Of a DNA stretch of 32,966 nucleotides, positions 22,719-30,241 are shown one piece after another. Below the pieces are notes generated by a model. That model was not told where the DNA came from. It ran no database searches and saw nothing but the letters and a program-made list of their open reading frames with translations. This DNA comes from Streptosporangiaceae bacterium (GTDB taxonomy: Bacteria; Actinomycetota; Actinomycetes; Streptosporangiales; Streptosporangiaceae): contig JASHQP010000142.1 in assembly GCA_030039095.1 (NCBI GenBank), positions 1-32,966 of the forward strand, in the 5' to 3' direction. Every line of letters begins with the position of its first letter. Position 1 is the stretch's first letter. Made by a program: the position numbers and the translations under genes.

Positions 22719-23614
22719 CCGGCCGCCCCCTGACCCTGGATCTCGCGCGCTGCCTGGCGGCTGGTGAACAGCCCGCCGGGCCGGACCGTGAGCACGGCGA
22801 GGAACAGCAGGTTCACGGCGAGGACCGCGTACGCCTGGTTGACCTCGCCGACCACCACCTGAGTGACCCCGAGAGCGACCCCGCCGGCGAGGGTGCCCCA
22901 CAGCGAGCCGATGCCGCCGATGACGACCGCCTCGAACGCGAAGATCAGGACGTCGGTGCCCGTCTGCGGGTCGAACGTGCCGATCGTGCCGATGAACGCG
23001 CCGGCCAGGGCCGCGGTGGCGATCGCGATGCCGGCCACGGTCGCGAACACGGGCCGTACCCGGATCCCGACCAGCCTCGCGGTGTCCAGGTCGTCGGCGA
23101 TCGCGCGCACCTCACGGCCCCACGAGGTGCGGGACAGGCTCAGCTGCAGGCCGGAAAGGACCGCGCACGCGGTGAGGAACGCGGTCAGGAACAGCCAGGA
23201 CACGGTGATGCCGCTGGTGATGTGGAAGCTGGCCAGCGCCAGGGACCCTCCGGCCAGGCCGCGGGGGTCCGAGGTCGCGGCCACCTGCAGCAGGTTCTCG
23301 ATCATCACCGACAGCCCGAACGTCACCAGCACCGGAGCGAGCGCCCCGTGCCGCAGCGCCCGGCCGAAGAGCAGCAACTGCAGCGCCATGCCGACGCCGA
23401 ACGCCGCGGGCAGCAGCAGCGGCAGCGTGACCCAGACCGGCACACCGAGCGCGGACGACAGGACCAGCCCGAGATAGGCACCGCACACGGCCAGGTCGCC
23501 GTGCGCCAGGTTCACGATCCGCATCACGCCGAACGTCAGCGACAGCCCGCACGCGATGAGCGCGTACTGGCCGCCGAGCAGCATGCCCTGGATGACCGCG
23601 TTGACCCAGTTCAC
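22715..23614 (-). CDS. livH: Branched-chain amino-acid-type ABC transporter permease (LivH family)
   Basis: 299 residues from the ATG at 23614, overlapping livF (ATGA). Eight or so hydrophobic segments, with the typical start VNAVIQGMLLGGQYALIACGLSLTFGVMRIVNLAHGDLAVCGAYLG, the coupling region LSRTSWGREVRAIADDLDTARLVGI and the VIGGIGSLWGTLAGGVALGVTQ segment. Forms the membrane channel with LivM. Start and stop overlap both neighbours, so the five importer genes are tightly translationally coupled. Confidence 0.93.
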   Translation of the reverse strand: MNWVNAVIQGMLLGGQYALIACGLSLTFGVMRIVNLAHGDLAVCGAYLGLVLSSALGVPVWVTLPLLLPAAFGVGMALQLLLFGRALRHGALAPVLVTFGLSVMIENLLQVAATSDPRGLAGGSLALASFHITSGITVSWLFLTAFLTACAVLSGLQLSLSRTSWGREVRAIADDLDTARLVGIRVRPVFATVAGIAIATAALAGAFIGTIGTFDPQTGTDVLIFAFEAVVIGGIGSLWGTLAGGVALGVTQVVVGEVNQAYAVLAVNLLFLAVLTVRPGGLFTSRQAAREIQGQGAAG

Positions 23615-24354
23615 CGGCGGCCCTCACCGAAGTAGGCGGCGACGACCTGATCCCTGGTGACGTCCGCGATCGGAGCCGCCAGCGCGACCCGCCCCTCGAG
23701 CAGGCATACCACGTCGTCGCAGGCGTCCATCGCGCGCCGCAGATCCTGCTCGACGAGCACGATCGTGGCCCCGGCCGACCGCAGCGCGGAGAGCGTCTCG
23801 TACAGCCCCTCGACCACGACCGGCGCCAGCCCGAGCGAGATCTCGTCGAGCAGCAGCAGGGACGGCCCAGCGGCCAGCGCCCGCGCGATCGCCACCGCCT
23901 GCTGCTCGCCGCCGGACAGCGTGGACGCACGCTGCCTGCGCCGGCCGGCGATCATGGGGAACGTGTCGTAGATCCGCTGCAGTGGCCACTCGGCAGAGGC
24001 GGCCGCGGCGGCGCCCACCTGGATGTTCTCCTCCACGGTCAGGCTCGGGAACAGCTTGCGGCCCTCCGGCACCAGGGCGATGCCGCGGCCGATGCGCCGG
24101 TGCGGCGGAGCCGACGTGATGTCTGCGCCCCCGTAGGACACGGCGCCAGCCGAGGCGGCCTCCGCGCCCGCGATCGTGCGCAGCAGCGTGCTCTTGCCCG
24201 CGCCGTTGGCGCCGACGAGCGCGGTCGCGCACCCCTGCGTCACCGACATCGACACGCCGAAGAGCGCCTGGAAGTCCCCGTAGAACACGTCGAGATCCGT
24301 GATCTCCAGCAGCGGAGCCTCCGTCCTTGCCTGCTCGGCCGCTGCCGCGCTCAC
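23611..24354 (-). CDS. livF: ABC transporter ATP-binding protein (LivF family)
   Basis: 247 residues from a GTG at 24354 (GTGA overlap with livG). A complete ABC ATPase: Walker A GANGAGKST (48-56), Q-loop region, the IGRGIALVPEGRKLFPSLTVEENI stretch typical of LivF, signature LSGGEQQ, Walker B LLLLDEISLGLAP and the switch His position filled by VLVEQD. Powers import together with LivG. About ten extra N-terminal residues precede the core. Confidence 0.93.
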   Translation of the reverse strand: MSAAAAEQARTEAPLLEITDLDVFYGDFQALFGVSMSVTQGCATALVGANGAGKSTLLRTIAGAEAASAGAVSYGGADITSAPPHRRIGRGIALVPEGRKLFPSLTVEENIQVGAAAAASAEWPLQRIYDTFPMIAGRRRQRASTLSGGEQQAVAIARALAAGPSLLLLDEISLGLAPVVVEGLYETLSALRSAGATIVLVEQDLRRAMDACDDVVCLLEGRVALAAPIADVTRDQVVAAYFGEGRR

Positions 24355-25079
24355 AGCACCCCGCCGCCGAGGAAGGCGGTCCGCACCGCGTCGCTGGCCA
24401 GGACGTCGGAGGGCGCCCCGTCGGCGATGATCTGCCCGCCGGCCAGGCACGACAGCCGGGTGACCACCGCGGTGAGCACCCGGAGCACGTGCTCCACCCA
24501 GATGATCGCGGTGCCGGCCTCGTTCACCGCGCGGATCGTCCCGATCAGCGCCTCGGTCTCGGGGTCGCTCAGGCCGCCCGCGATCTCGTCGAGCAGCAGG
24601 ACGCGCGGCCGCATCGCCAGCGCGCGCGCCAGTTCCAGGCGCTTGCGGTCGAGCAGGCGCAGCGAGCCCGCCCGCGTGTTGGCCCGGTCGGCCATGCCGG
24701 TCACGGCCAGGGCCTCGTACGCCGCCCCGTACGCGTGCCGCCCGCGCAGCCCGGCGGCCCGCATGGACCCGACGAGCGCGTTCTCGAACACGGTCAGGCC
24801 GGCCAGCGGCCGCGGTACCTGGAACGTGCGGCCAAGGCCCATCCTGGCCCGCAGCGGCGGCGCCAGCCGCGTCACGTCCCTGCCGTGCAGCAGCACCCGC
24901 CCGGCGTCGCACGTCCCGGTTCCGGTCAGCAGGTCGAGCAGGGTGGTCTTGCCGGCGCCGTTCGGGCCGACGACGCCCACGGCCTCACCCGGCGCAACGG
25001 TCAGCGAGACCGAGCCGAGCACGGGCAGCGAGCCGTAGCTCTTGGCGACGTCGGTGACCTCCAGCGCCGGAACGCTCAT
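24351..25079 (-). CDS. livG: ABC transporter ATP-binding protein (LivG family) with an atypical signature motif
   Basis: 242 residues. Walker A GPNGAGKTT (38-46), the Q-loop segment GRTFQVPRPLAGLTVFENALVG, and Walker B VLLLDEIAGGLSDPE are normal. The C-loop reads AGSLRLLDRKRLELARAL: the usual LSGGQ, or LivG-style LPYGQQRRLE, is replaced by SLRLLDRKRLE, with no GG or GQ. The switch position reads IIWVEHVLR with the histidine present. A LivF-LivG heterodimer has two composite sites, so one degenerate signature could leave one weak and one active site. It overlaps both neighbours by 4 bp. Confidence 0.9.
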   Translation of the reverse strand: MSVPALEVTDVAKSYGSLPVLGSVSLTVAPGEAVGVVGPNGAGKTTLLDLLTGTGTCDAGRVLLHGRDVTRLAPPLRARMGLGRTFQVPRPLAGLTVFENALVGSMRAAGLRGRHAYGAAYEALAVTGMADRANTRAGSLRLLDRKRLELARALAMRPRVLLLDEIAGGLSDPETEALIGTIRAVNEAGTAIIWVEHVLRVLTAVVTRLSCLAGGQIIADGAPSDVLASDAVRTAFLGGGVL

Positions 25080-26386
25080 AGAAGCTCTAGGGAACCCGCC
25101 ACCGGCACGGCGGGCAGCAGCGAGTTGTTGATGACGACCAGCTCAGGAGTGCCGGACACCAGGCGCCACTGCGCCATCAGCTCGGGAACCTCGGACACGT
25201 GCGGCACCGGGCCGGTGGCGAAGTCGTACTTCCCGGTGATCGTCTCGCCCTCGAGCGTGCCCAGGGCGTGGGCCACGGCGTTGCCGTTCTTCGGGTCGCC
25301 GGACGCCTTCAACGCGGCGACCGCGATCTCGAAGATCGCGTAGTTGAACCCCATCGGCTGGGTCCACTCGTTCCCGGTGGCCGTCTTGTAGTTCGCCGCG
25401 AAGGCCGACGCCGAGGTGCCGTCGAGCGAGGACTTGTACGGGAACTGCGGCGTCCACCACAGCGGCGACATTATGTTCTGCACCAGCGGCCCGAGCGCGG
25501 TGGCCGTGCTGGGGAACAGCAGCGCCTTCGAGATCGACGCGATCTTCGGCGTGAACCCGCTCTGGTGCGCCTGCCGCCAGAACGTGATGAAGTCCGGCGG
25601 GATCGGCGCGGCGTGCAGGATCTGCACGTCCGCGCCCTTGAACTTCGCGATGATCGAGGCGAAGTCGGACAGCCCGTCGGTGTACGCGCCGGACGGCACG
25701 ACCTTCCAGCCGAGGCTGTCGATCTTCTTGGTCATGTACTTCTGGAAAGTGGCGCCGTCGACGTCGTCCGGCCACAGGCCTCCGACCACATGGTCGGTGG
25801 ACACGGTCTGCCAGATCGATGCCATCAGGTTGGTCTCCTCCTGGCTGCCGAGGAAGTACATGTACGAGTACTTGAACGTGTTGGCCGCGCCGTTGCTCTT
25901 GTAGTACCACTGCTCCCACGGGCAGATCGTCAGCACGCACGGCACGCCCGAGGCCTCGGCCTGGGAGGAGACCGGGATAACGGTGTCCGGCGTCGCGGTG
26001 GCGAGCAGCATGTCCACCGAGTCCTGCTGCACCATCTGCGAGGCGACGGCCGCCGCTCGCGCCGACGACGACTGGCTGTCACCGGAGATGATGTCCACCG
26101 AGTACTTCTTGCCGCCGATCGTCAGCCCTTTGGTGAGCGCCGAGCGCACCTGGCTGAGCACATAGCCGTTGGACTGGGTGAACACCGAGTCCGCGCCGGT
26201 CTCCGGGCTGATGAACCCGATCTTTATCGTCCCGCCGGACGTGGAACCCGGCGAAGTGGAGGACTTCAGCGCGCTCGAGCAGCCCGCCAGGCTGGCCAGC
26301 CCGCCGCCGACTGCCAGGCCCGTCGCGCCGAGGAAGCCGCGCCTGGTCAGCTGGCTGCGCTTGCCGATATCCGCTGAATCAGTCAT
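25076..26386 (-). CDS. ABC transporter substrate-binding lipoprotein (LivK/periplasmic-binding type I), Tat signal
   Basis: 436 residues, first gene of the importer operon, ATG at 26386 with GGAG upstream. The N-terminus has a twin-arginine signal (LTRRGFLGATGLAVGGG, Arg15-Arg16) followed by a lipobox LAGC with Cys36, then a Ser/Thr/Gly linker, indicating export by Tat and lipid anchoring outside the membrane. The mature part is a type-I periplasmic-binding fold: IKIGFISPETGADSVF, IISGDSQSSSARAAAVASQMVQQDSVDMLLATATP, and a late PMGFNYAIFEIAVAALKASG. It binds the solute delivered to LivHM-FG. Aromatic clusters (CPWEQWYYK, MSPLWWTPQFPY) may line the ligand cleft, hinting at a non-amino-acid ligand; this is inference. 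Confidence 0.93.
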   Translation of the reverse strand: MTDSADIGKRSQLTRRGFLGATGLAVGGGLASLAGCSSALKSSTSPGSTSGGTIKIGFISPETGADSVFTQSNGYVLSQVRSALTKGLTIGGKKYSVDIISGDSQSSSARAAAVASQMVQQDSVDMLLATATPDTVIPVSSQAEASGVPCVLTICPWEQWYYKSNGAANTFKYSYMYFLGSQEETNLMASIWQTVSTDHVVGGLWPDDVDGATFQKYMTKKIDSLGWKVVPSGAYTDGLSDFASIIAKFKGADVQILHAAPIPPDFITFWRQAHQSGFTPKIASISKALLFPSTATALGPLVQNIMSPLWWTPQFPYKSSLDGTSASAFAANYKTATGNEWTQPMGFNYAIFEIAVAALKASGDPKNGNAVAHALGTLEGETITGKYDFATGPVPHVSEVPELMAQWRLVSGTPELVVINNSLLPAVPVAGSLELL

Positions 26387-26534
26387 TGTTCGCTCCGGAC
26401 GTAAGGTCTATGCCCGATGATCGCGTCATTGTCGGCCGGTGCGGCGCTGGCGGTCTTGGACTACCGGGCACATCGCTTGACCATCCGCGCATACGCCCGC
26501 AAGCTAGACGCGGCTACCGGAGGAGGTAGGAGTC
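26387..26534. promoter_or_regulatory. Divergent promoter region between the importer operon and the AraC gene
   Basis: 148 bp separate the two start codons, so both promoters and any AraC-type operator must lie here. On the plus strand TTGACC (26477-26482) could be a -35, but no convincing -10 follows at 17-18 bp. ATGCCCGATG occurs both at 26410-26419 and at the araC-type start (26535-26544). The araC-side Shine-Dalgarno is GGAGGAGG around 26519-26526. Confidence 0.5.
26410..26529 (+). CDS. Possible upstream small ORF (39 codons) before the AraC-type gene
   Basis: An ATG at 26410 opens MPDDRVIVGRCGAGGLGLPG and runs to a TAG (26527-26529) inside the Shine-Dalgarno region of the regulator, 5 bases before its ATG. 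Its first codons copy those of the regulator (MPDD against MPDV). A weak AAGG precedes it. It could be a leader peptide coupled to the regulator, the trace of a start duplication, or chance. Confidence 0.2.
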   Translation: MPDDRVIVGRCGAGGLGLPGTSLDHPRIRPQARRGYRRR

Positions 26535-27533
26535 ATGCCCGATGTCGCGCGCACACTCGACCTGCCGCCCGGCCAGCGTTTCGACTACTGGAAGCACATT
26601 CTGTCCGACGCGTTCGTCCCGCTGGAGGTTTCCACCCCGGCCGGGGACGCCGATTTCCTCGGACGGCTCCGGGGAACCGAGCTCGGCAGCCTGCGCCTGA
26701 TCGAGGTGCGCGCGGAGCCGCATACCGCGCTCAGGACGGCCCGGCTGGTCAAGGTTGCCCCGGCCGGCTGTTACAAGATCGCCGTTCAGCTCCGCGGCAC
26801 GGCCGTGCTGATCCAGGACGGCCGGGAGGCGGTGCTCACGGCCGGTGACTTCGCGTTCTACGACACCGACCGGCCCTATACGCTCGCGCTGACCGAGCAC
26901 CGGATGCTCGTGCTCATCTTCCCCAGGGACATGCTCGGCCTTCCGCAGCACCGGCTGGCCAGCCTCACCGCCACGCGCCTGCCAGGCGAGGCTGGTGGCA
27001 TGGCCGCCCTCATCGGCCCGTTCCTGGTCAAGATCGCCGATCTGCTCGACGAGGACGACGCGCCGGGCCTCGGGATCGGCATGCGCCTGGCGGGCAACGT
27101 GGTCGATCTGCTCGGCACCGTCCTCGCCGAGCGGCTGGACGCCACGCCCGACGATCCCGACATCGCGCACCGGGCGCTGATGCTGCAGATCACCGCGTTC
27201 ATCGAGGAGCACCTGGGCGACGCCGAGCTGGCACCCGCCCAGATCGCCGCCGCGCACCACATCTCCCTGCGCCAGCTGCACAAGCTGTTCCACGCCAGCG
27301 GCACCACCGTGGCGGGCTGGATCCGGCAGCGCCGCCTCGAGCACTGCGGCCACGACCTGCGCGATCCGCGCTGCGTGACGCGGCCCGTGGCCGCCGTCGG
27401 GGCGCGCTGGGGCTACCCGGACCCGGCGCACTTCAGCCGCCTGTTCAAGGCCGCTTACGGCGTCGGCCCGCGCGACTACCGGGCCTGCCACGGGCTTGCC
27501 ACGCCCGCAGACGGACGGTGCCTATCGCCCTGA
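26535..27533 (+). CDS. AraC-family transcriptional regulator with AraC-binding-like N-terminal domain
   Basis: 332 residues from an ATG with an excellent GGAGGAGG site. The N-terminal two-thirds is a cupin-like sensory domain of the AraC_binding_2 type (RFDYWKHILSDAFVPLEV, YKIAVQLRGTAVLIQDGREAVLTAGDFAFYDTDRPYTLAL). The C-terminal about 105 residues hold two HTHs: LAPAQIAAAHHISLRQLHKLFHASGTTVAGWIRQRRLEHC and AVGARWGYPDPAHFSRLFKAAYGVGPRDYR. Such regulators usually activate adjacent catabolic genes on binding an inducer. It lies between the divergent importer operon and the SDR/TPP genes and is the prime candidate regulator of both. Confidence 0.92.
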   Translation: MPDVARTLDLPPGQRFDYWKHILSDAFVPLEVSTPAGDADFLGRLRGTELGSLRLIEVRAEPHTALRTARLVKVAPAGCYKIAVQLRGTAVLIQDGREAVLTAGDFAFYDTDRPYTLALTEHRMLVLIFPRDMLGLPQHRLASLTATRLPGEAGGMAALIGPFLVKIADLLDEDDAPGLGIGMRLAGNVVDLLGTVLAERLDATPDDPDIAHRALMLQITAFIEEHLGDAELAPAQIAAAHHISLRQLHKLFHASGTTVAGWIRQRRLEHCGHDLRDPRCVTRPVAAVGARWGYPDPAHFSRLFKAAYGVGPRDYRACHGLATPADGRCLSP

Positions 27534-27619
27534 CCGGGTCCGCAGCCCGTACCCAGGGGGTCAAGCGGCGTGCGCTGGCGTGCAAGACGGGCCGCCGGCT
27601 CGGCGCAACCATAGGCGGC

Positions 27620-28384
27620 ATGGCCGCTTCACCGCGTTTGCAGGGCAAGGTCGCCGTCATCACCGGCGGCGAGGGCAGTATCGGCATGGCCACGGCGCGC
27701 GCGTTCGTTGCCGAAGGAGCCAGGGTCTGCCTGGTCGGCATCGTCGCCGACGAGCTGAGTGCCGGCGCGTCCTCCCTCGGCGACGCCGCCACCTGGACGG
27801 TCGCGGACGTCACCGACCCGGTACAGGTCAAGGCCGCCGTCGCGGGCGCGGTCGAGACGTTCGGCCGGCTGGACGTGGTGGTCAGCAACGCGGGCATCAG
27901 CGGTGTGATCGCCCCGGTGGCGGACTACCCGGACGAGGTGTTCGACCAGGTCCTCGCCGTTCACGTGCGCGGCTCGTTCCTCGTGTGCAAGTACTCCCTG
28001 CCGTACCTGGAAACGGGCGCCAGCATCGTGATCACCTCGAGCGTGGTCGGCCTCACGTCGGACGCGGGAATCTGCGCCTACGCCACGGCCAAACACGCGC
28101 TGGTGGGGTTTATGCGGACGCTGGCCAAGGAGACGGCGCCGCGCGGGATCCGGGTGAACACGATCCACCCGGGCCCGGTCGACAACGACTTCCAGCACCG
28201 CATCGAGGTCGCCGCCACCGGGGCGGATCGCGACCGGGCCGCCTCGATCTTCGACGAGTTCATCCCGCTCGGCAGGCACGCGTCGCCGGACGAGGTGGGA
28301 CGAGGGATGCTGTTCCTGGCCAGCAACGAGAGCTCGTTCATCACCGGCGCCACGCTGGCCGTGGACGGCGGTATGTCGATCTGA
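27620..28384 (+). CDS. Short-chain dehydrogenase/reductase (SDR)
   Basis: 254 residues from the ATG at 27620; further upstream in-frame starts add non-homologous sequence. The NAD(P) motif is TGGEGSIG (15-22), NAG at 90-92, and the catalytic set is Ser140/Ser141, Tyr154 and Lys158 (YATAKHA). The C-terminal PGPVDNDF and the ITGATLAVDGGMSI ending are those of classical SDRs. It oxidises or reduces an alcohol/ketone; the acidic-or-neutral residue after beta-2 (LVGIVADEL) suggests NAD rather than NADP, with low certainty. It follows the AraC gene and precedes the TPP enzyme, with a strong hairpin at its end. Confidence 0.9.
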   Translation: MAASPRLQGKVAVITGGEGSIGMATARAFVAEGARVCLVGIVADELSAGASSLGDAATWTVADVTDPVQVKAAVAGAVETFGRLDVVVSNAGISGVIAPVADYPDEVFDQVLAVHVRGSFLVCKYSLPYLETGASIVITSSVVGLTSDAGICAYATAKHALVGFMRTLAKETAPRGIRVNTIHPGPVDNDFQHRIEVAATGADRDRAASIFDEFIPLGRHASPDEVGRGMLFLASNESSFITGATLAVDGGMSI

Positions 28385-28407
28385 GGCCCCGGGCTTGCCC
28401 GGGGCCT
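28384..28407 (+). terminator. Hairpin at the end of the SDR gene
   Basis: AGGCCCCGGGC (28384-28394) and GCCCGGGGCCT (28397-28407) form a perfect 11-bp stem around TT. The stem starts on the last base of the SDR stop codon. There is no U-tract, but the stem is very stable. It may terminate or attenuate read-through into the TPP gene, which starts 36 bp further on. Confidence 0.6.
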
Positions 28408-28442
28408 ATGTTGTGAAGGCAGCAGGGTCCGAGAGGAGTGCG

Positions 28443-30215
28443 GTGAGCGGCGAAGCGAATTCCGGGGGGATCGCGGGGGGCGGAGCCCCCCGCGGGTCGG
28501 CGTACACGACGTCCACGGCCCTGCTCGAGGCGATGCGCGAAGCCGGGGCCAGGTACGCGTTCGCGAACCTGGGCAGCGACCACACCGGCATCATGGAGGC
28601 CTACGCGCTGGCCAAGAGCGCCGGAACGCTGGCGTCGCTGCCCGAGCTGATCCTCTGCCCGCACGAGAGCGTGGCGCTGAGCGCGGCCCAGGGGTACGCA
28701 CAGGTCAGCGGCGAGCCGCAGGCGGTCATCGTGCACACCGACTGCGGCACCCAGAACCTCGGCGGCGCAATCCACAACGCATCCAGGGGACGGGTGCCGG
28801 TGCTGATCTTCGCCGGCCTGTCACCCATGACCCAGGAGGGCGAGCTTCCCGGCACCCGCAGCGAGCACATCCACTGGCTGCAGGACACCTCGGACCAGCG
28901 CGGGATGCTCCGCGGCTACGCCAAGTACGACCACGAGATCCGGACCGGCCGGAACGTGAAGCAGCTTGTGCACAGGGCGATGCAGATCGCCCGGAGCGAG
29001 CCGGCCGGACCGGTGTACCTGACCGCCGCCCGGGAGATCATGGAGGAGGAAATCCCGCCGCAGCCACCCCAGGGCCCATGGTGGGACCCGGTCGCGCCCG
29101 CCGCGCTGACCGACGAGGTCACCGGCGAGATCGCCGCCGCGATCGCGGAGGCCCGCTCGCCGCTGGTCGTGACCTCCTACCTCGGCCAGGACCCTGCCGC
29201 GGTGCCCGAGCTCGTCCGGCTGTGCGAGCTGGCCGCCGTCGGAGTGATCGAGTCGGTGCCGAGCTGGGTCAACTTCCCGGACGACCACCCGTTGCACCTG
29301 GGCTACCAGTGGAACGCCCCGGTGCAGAATCCGCTGCTGGCCGACGCGGACGTGATCCTCGTGCTGGGCAGCGACGTGCCCTGGATTCCGGGCCACAACC
29401 GGCCCGACGGCTCGGCAAGGATCTACGTCATCGACGTCGATCCGCTCAAGATCAGGATGCCGCTGTGGCACGTGCCGGCCAGCCGGTACGCGATGGCCGA
29501 TCTGGCGACGGCGCTGCGGCAGATCTCCGGCCGGCTCGCGGACGGGCGGCTCGCGAGCGCGGCCGTTGCGGAGCGCGCGGCCCGGATCCGCACCGAGCAC
29601 GACGCCCAGCGTGCGCGGTGGGCCGAGCGGGAGCACCCGGAGGCCGACGGCACGATCAGGCCCGAGTACCTGGTGGCCTGCGTCCGGGACGCCGCTGGGC
29701 CGGACGCGCTGGTGCTCACCGAGGCCATCAGCAACTACCACGTGGTCAGCGAGCACCTGCGGGCGAGCCAGCCGGGGTCGCTCATCGGCAGCGGCGGCGG
29801 GTCGCTCGGCTGGTCCGGCGGCGCCGCCGTCGGCGCCAAGCTCGCCGCTCCCGACCGCACCGTGGTGAGCCTGGTCGGGGACGGGTCCTACCTCTTCGGC
29901 GTGCCCGCGTCCGCCCAGTGGGTGGCGCGCAGGTACCAGGCACCGTCGCTGACCGTCATCATCGACAACCAGGGCTGGAAGGCGCCGTCGCTGTCGACGC
30001 TGTCCGTGCACCCCGAGGGGCACCTTGCCCGCGGCGGGTTCGCCGCCAGCTTCCAGCCCGGCGCCGACCTGGCCGGCGTCGCCGCCGCGGCCGGGGGCGC
30101 GTACGCGCGCACTGTCACCGCCGCCGACCTGCTCCCGGTGACGCTGCGGCGGGCCCTCGAGCACGTCGCGGACGGCCAGCCGGCCGTGGTCAGCGTGCGC
30201 GTGGCGCCGGTGTGA
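28443..30215 (+). CDS. Thiamine-pyrophosphate-dependent enzyme (acetolactate synthase/benzoylformate decarboxylase-like)
   Basis: 590 residues from the GTG at 28443 (GAGAGGAGT upstream); the longer frame would run through the preceding hairpin. It has the three-domain POX/ALS layout: an N-terminal Pyr domain with the catalytic glutamate E75 in PHESVALSAAQGYAQ, a central domain (residues about 205-340) and a C-terminal PP domain with the GDG-x27-N metal/TPP motif (GDG 479-481, ending VIIDNQGW). The DN in place of the common NN is tolerated in the family. Relatives include acetolactate synthase, benzoylformate decarboxylase and 2-hydroxyacyl-CoA lyase. The absence of a small regulatory subunit and the catabolic neighbours argue for a decarboxylase or lyase rather than amino-acid synthesis. 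Codons 8-19 are an unusual Gly-rich insert over an inverted repeat. Confidence 0.88.
   Translation: MSGEANSGGIAGGGAPRGSAYTTSTALLEAMREAGARYAFANLGSDHTGIMEAYALAKSAGTLASLPELILCPHESVALSAAQGYAQVSGEPQAVIVHTDCGTQNLGGAIHNASRGRVPVLIFAGLSPMTQEGELPGTRSEHIHWLQDTSDQRGMLRGYAKYDHEIRTGRNVKQLVHRAMQIARSEPAGPVYLTAAREIMEEEIPPQPPQGPWWDPVAPAALTDEVTGEIAAAIAEARSPLVVTSYLGQDPAAVPELVRLCELAAVGVIESVPSWVNFPDDHPLHLGYQWNAPVQNPLLADADVILVLGSDVPWIPGHNRPDGSARIYVIDVDPLKIRMPLWHVPASRYAMADLATALRQISGRLADGRLASAAVAERAARIRTEHDAQRARWAEREHPEADGTIRPEYLVACVRDAAGPDALVLTEAISNYHVVSEHLRASQPGSLIGSGGGSLGWSGGAAVGAKLAAPDRTVVSLVGDGSYLFGVPASAQWVARRYQAPSLTVIIDNQGWKAPSLSTLSVHPEGHLARGGFAASFQPGADLAGVAAAAGGAYARTVTAADLLPVTLRRALEHVADGQPAVVSVRVAPV
28473..28493 (+). 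repeat. Perfect inverted repeat in the first codons of the TPP gene
   Basis: GCGGGGGGC (28473-28481), GGA, GCCCCCCGC (28485-28493): a perfect 9-bp stem with a 3-nt loop starting 30 bases into the coding sequence. It encodes the low-complexity AGGGAPR stretch. In mRNA this very stable hairpin would lie at the edge of the initiating ribosome and could lower expression. It may also be a member of a dispersed GC palindrome family. Confidence 0.65.
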
Positions 30216-30241
30216 CCCCCGGCCAGGTGACTACCGGCGCC
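30203..30241. terminator. Inverted repeat spanning two convergent stop codons
   Basis: GGCGCCGGT (30203-30211) pairs with ACCGGCGCC (30233-30241) across a 21-base spacer. The left arm overlaps the last codons of the TPP gene and the right arm the end of the enoyl-CoA hydratase gene; the TPP stop lies in the spacer. This is well placed for bidirectional termination between genes only 15 bp apart. Confidence 0.5.

Noticed and set aside
20970..22733. 587-residue plus-strand ORF over thrB and livM
   Set aside because: Shadow of thrB and antisense of a membrane permease; composition is Arg/Asp/His-rich without a domain.
28395..28442. N-terminal extension of the TPP enzyme
   Set aside because: It would be translated from inside the hairpin that ends the SDR gene; GTG 28443 has a ribosome site.
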